A stretch of 34,950 nt of DNA, from assembly GCA_001592145.1 (NCBI GenBank), contig BCWJ01000026.1:1-34950 (forward strand), read 5' to 3'. The position numbers and the translations under genes are program-made. The notes beneath the pieces are model-generated. The model made no database searches and had not been told where the DNA came from. It saw only the letters and a program-made list of their open reading frames with translations. Source of the DNA: Xylanimicrobium pachnodae JCM 13526 = NBRC 107786. Its GTDB lineage: Bacteria; Actinomycetota; Actinomycetes; Actinomycetales; Cellulomonadaceae. Positions 33,221 to 34,950 of this stretch are shown piece by piece (position 1 is the first letter of the stretch; every line of letters begins with the position of its first letter).

Positions 33221-33414
33221 GCGCCGATGGTCTTCGACACGATCGCAGCTGCCGTCCCCGGGCTTGTCATGGCAACATCTCACCGGCCGCAGCACGCGGA
33301 GCGCCATCGGGGAGAACCCTGAATGCTCCGGCCTCGCTCGGGCGTTCCGCCGCTCAAGCGTGCCCGATGCCGGTTCGCGTCGTCGCAATCAGCCAGCCGG
33401 ATCTTGCCGGGTCC

Positions 33415-33506
33415 GACGAGACGCCTAGCCAAATGGCGACGAAACGCCTAGTAGTCGTCCGCCGATCTGCCTAGTTTGGAGCCGTCCAGATGCTAGGTTC
33501 GCCAGA
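33415..33506 (+). repeat. Four direct repeats of 23-bp period upstream of the second AAA/DUF4143 gene
   Basis: Units start at 33415, 33438, 33461 and 33484 with no spacers. Units 1 and 2 share GACGA(G/A)ACGCCTAG, unit 3 has GCCGATCTGCCTAG and unit 4 has GTCCAGATGCTAG, missing one C. The constant core is GC(C)TAG. The CTAG of unit 4 is part of the -10 box. The sequence is unrelated to the first array, but period and copy number are the same. The preceding 33221-33414 shows no gene. Confidence 0.85.
33494..33499 (+). promoter_or_regulatory. -10 box TAGGTT, leaderless start of the second AAA/DUF4143 gene
   Basis: TAGGTT overlaps the core of repeat unit 4 and lies exactly 6 bases before the ATG at 33506. 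Confidence 0.5.
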
Positions 33507-34777
33507 TGAGCTACCAGAGACGCGTGGTCGACACCTTCCTGGACGAGGCACGCGATGGACTCGTGGCCATCGCTCTCGAGGGTGCGAAGGGAGTCGGGAA
33601 GACCGCCACCGCCAGTCGGCGAGCCCAGACGGTCCTCACGATCTCCGATCCCCGTACGCGGGAGGCCGTCCGGGGGAACTACGACCTCGTGGCCCAGGCC
33701 GCACCGCCTGTCCTTATCGACGAGTGGCAGTTGGAGCCGCAGGTCTGGGACCGGGTGCGCACGGCCGTGGACGATGCCCCGCGCGAGTACGGCAGGTTCC
33801 TGCTGGCCGGCTCCGCCGACGTCACCCCCGGCACGCGTATCCACAGCGGGGCAGGCAGGATCGTCCGGCTGCTCATGCGCCCGATGTCACTGGCCGAGCG
33901 CGGCTTCGAGAGCCCGACAGTCTCGCTGAAGGAGTTGCACGCTGGGGACGCGGCGGTCAACGGTTCCACCAAGCTCGCCGTCCGCGACTACGTCGGCGAG
34001 ATCCTCCGGTCCGGGTTCCCTGGGATCCGAGACGCCCCCGATCGGTTCCGGGATCGTCAGCTCGACGGATACCTGGCCCGCATCGTCGACAGGGACCTTC
34101 AGGAGAACGGCGTCACCGTACGCCGGCCCGCGGCATTGATGTCGTGGCTCAAGGCCTACGGTGCCGCAACCGCATCGACGACCGAGTACACGAAGATCCT
34201 CGACGCTGCGACCGCTGGGGACCCCGACAAGCCGGCGCGCGCCACAGTCGACGGCTACAGGGAACACCTCAAACGGCTGTTCATCCTCGACCCGGTCGAA
34301 GCATGGACACCGGCGTTCGCGCCGCTCAAGCGACTGACCGTCTCTCCGAAGCACCACCTCGTCGACCCAGCGCTGGCGGCGCGCATGGTTGGCGTCGGCG
34401 CCCAAGGCCTCCTCCTCGGTGAAGGCGACGTGCCGTCCCCGAGCGCGGGCACATGGCTCGGCGCCTTGTTCGAGTCTCTCGCCGTGCAGTCGGTGCGCAC
34501 CTACGCGGAAGCGTTGGACGCACGCGTCGGCCACCTGCGAACCAAGAACGGAGACCGAGAGGTCGACATCATCGTCGAGACGAACGACCGACGGATCGTC
34601 GCCCTGGAGGTCAAACTCTCCGACACGATCAACGACTCAGACGTCAAGCACCTGCTCTGGCTCAAGGAACAGATGGGCGAGCTCGTTCGAGACGCCGTCG
34701 TCGTCAACACCGGGCCCTACGCGTACCGCCGCCGCGACGGCATTGCCGTCGTCCCGCTCGCCCTCCTCGGCCCGTGA
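33506..34777 (+). CDS. AAA-type ATPase with C-terminal DUF4143 domain (second copy)
   Basis: 423 residues, same architecture as the first copy but strongly diverged. It has Walker A GAKGVGKT (26-33), Walker B PVLIDEWQ (Asp72, Glu73) and FLLAGSADV. A long middle region (about 115-270) has the helical stretch RRPAALMSWLKAYGAATASTTEYTKIL. The DUF4143 domain has the PD-(D/E)XK-like pair REVDIIVE (Asp354) and ALEVK (Glu368, Lys370). The two proteins align mainly in these motifs, so they are old paralogues or separate acquisitions rather than a recent duplication. Its own 23-bp array ends at the start codon. What the ATPase does is unknown. Confidence 0.9.
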   Translation: MSYQRRVVDTFLDEARDGLVAIALEGAKGVGKTATASRRAQTVLTISDPRTREAVRGNYDLVAQAAPPVLIDEWQLEPQVWDRVRTAVDDAPREYGRFLLAGSADVTPGTRIHSGAGRIVRLLMRPMSLAERGFESPTVSLKELHAGDAAVNGSTKLAVRDYVGEILRSGFPGIRDAPDRFRDRQLDGYLARIVDRDLQENGVTVRRPAALMSWLKAYGAATASTTEYTKILDAATAGDPDKPARATVDGYREHLKRLFILDPVEAWTPAFAPLKRLTVSPKHHLVDPALAARMVGVGAQGLLLGEGDVPSPSAGTWLGALFESLAVQSVRTYAEALDARVGHLRTKNGDREVDIIVETNDRRIVALEVKLSDTINDSDVKHLLWLKEQMGELVRDAVVVNTGPYAYRRRDGIAVVPLALLGP

Positions 34778-34922
34778 CGCCTTGGGACAGACCGCTACTC
34801 GGCCTGGGCACTTCAGTGGGCATCTACGGGTTCACTACCGACCCCGACGGCGACCGACAGCCACCGACGACAAACCCCGGACTCCGGCGCGTTTCCCCAG
34901 GTCGCGAACAGCGTCACTGCCC

Positions 34923-34950
34923 TTCGGGACGAAGAGGTCGCAGGTCCAGA
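34923..34950 (+). other. Putative attR: partial tRNA-Pro copy at the window edge
   Basis: Bases 34923-34945 equal 30482-30504 of the tRNA, from the first anticodon-loop base into the T stem. The following bases are a diverged T loop (CCAGA versus TCAAA). There is no 5' half, so this is a remnant and not a gene. The stretch 34778-34922 before it shows nothing recognisable. Confidence 0.6.

Noticed and set aside
33223-33320. CCGATGG/CCATCGG inverted pair after the YpeA-like gene as a terminator
   Set aside because: The loop is over 60 bases and there is no T-tract; the arms are only 7 bp.
34923-34950. A second tRNA-Pro gene at the window end
   Set aside because: The bases before 34923 do not form an acceptor or D arm or a 5' anticodon stem, and the T loop has diverged. 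It is a 3' fragment.

Overview
The window is very GC-rich DNA (codon third positions almost all G or C) from an actinobacterium. GlnR, a GlxR/Crp-type regulator, the F420 pathway genes, DUF2516, DUF4395 and an Asp/Gly-rich cell-wall synthase fit this. Many starts lie 6-7 bases downstream of a TANNNT hexamer, the layout of leaderless actinobacterial mRNAs. Within the phylum I would guess Micrococcales (Cellulomonas/Promicromonosporaceae-like), but that is inference.

Layout. 1-290: end of an unrecognised Asp/Gly/Leu-rich protein, then a GC hairpin. 545-5324: a quinone-oxidoreductase-like MDR enzyme, a three-gene XylF/G/H-like sugar ABC importer and an AhpD-like protein. 5463-8716: a protein joining a seemingly dead PD-(D/E)XK domain to a RAMA domain, divergent from the F420 genes fbiA-fbiD. 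8710-13427 (minus): nitroreductase, GNAT enzyme and a large FAD/Fe-S GlcD-type oxidoreductase. 13521-15521 (minus): ECF sigma factor and a membrane-anchored partner. 15592-18083 (minus): vapBC, DUF2516, L-asparaginase, dtd. 18163-21144 (minus): four overlapping genes (mini membrane protein, nitrobindin-like, YgfZ, FUSC). 21201-22131 (minus): membrane thioredoxin and DUF4395. 22264-24750: a membrane protein divergent from glnR, which is coupled to a pseudo-hydrolase. 24757-26989: nth, crp/glxR, RidA, DUF4177. 27086-30357: a class A PBP and a metallophosphoesterase.

30450-34950 is the accessory region. A tRNA-Pro(CGG) gene is followed by a perfect terminator and about 4.4 kb holding a stand-alone EF-Tu-domain-3-like gene, two AAA/DUF4143 ATPases and a YpeA-like GNAT gene. 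The last 28 bases of the window repeat the tRNA from the first base of its anticodon loop (23 identical bases), as expected for the attR of an element integrated into the tRNA. No integrase is visible.

The most striking signal lies in this island. Each AAA/DUF4143 gene is preceded by four direct repeats of exactly 23-bp period that run into a TANNNT box six bases before the start codon. The period, copy number and promoter geometry are the same in both arrays, but the repeat sequences are unrelated. This looks like two paralogous modules, each with its own operator or iteron array, and I know of no description of it.
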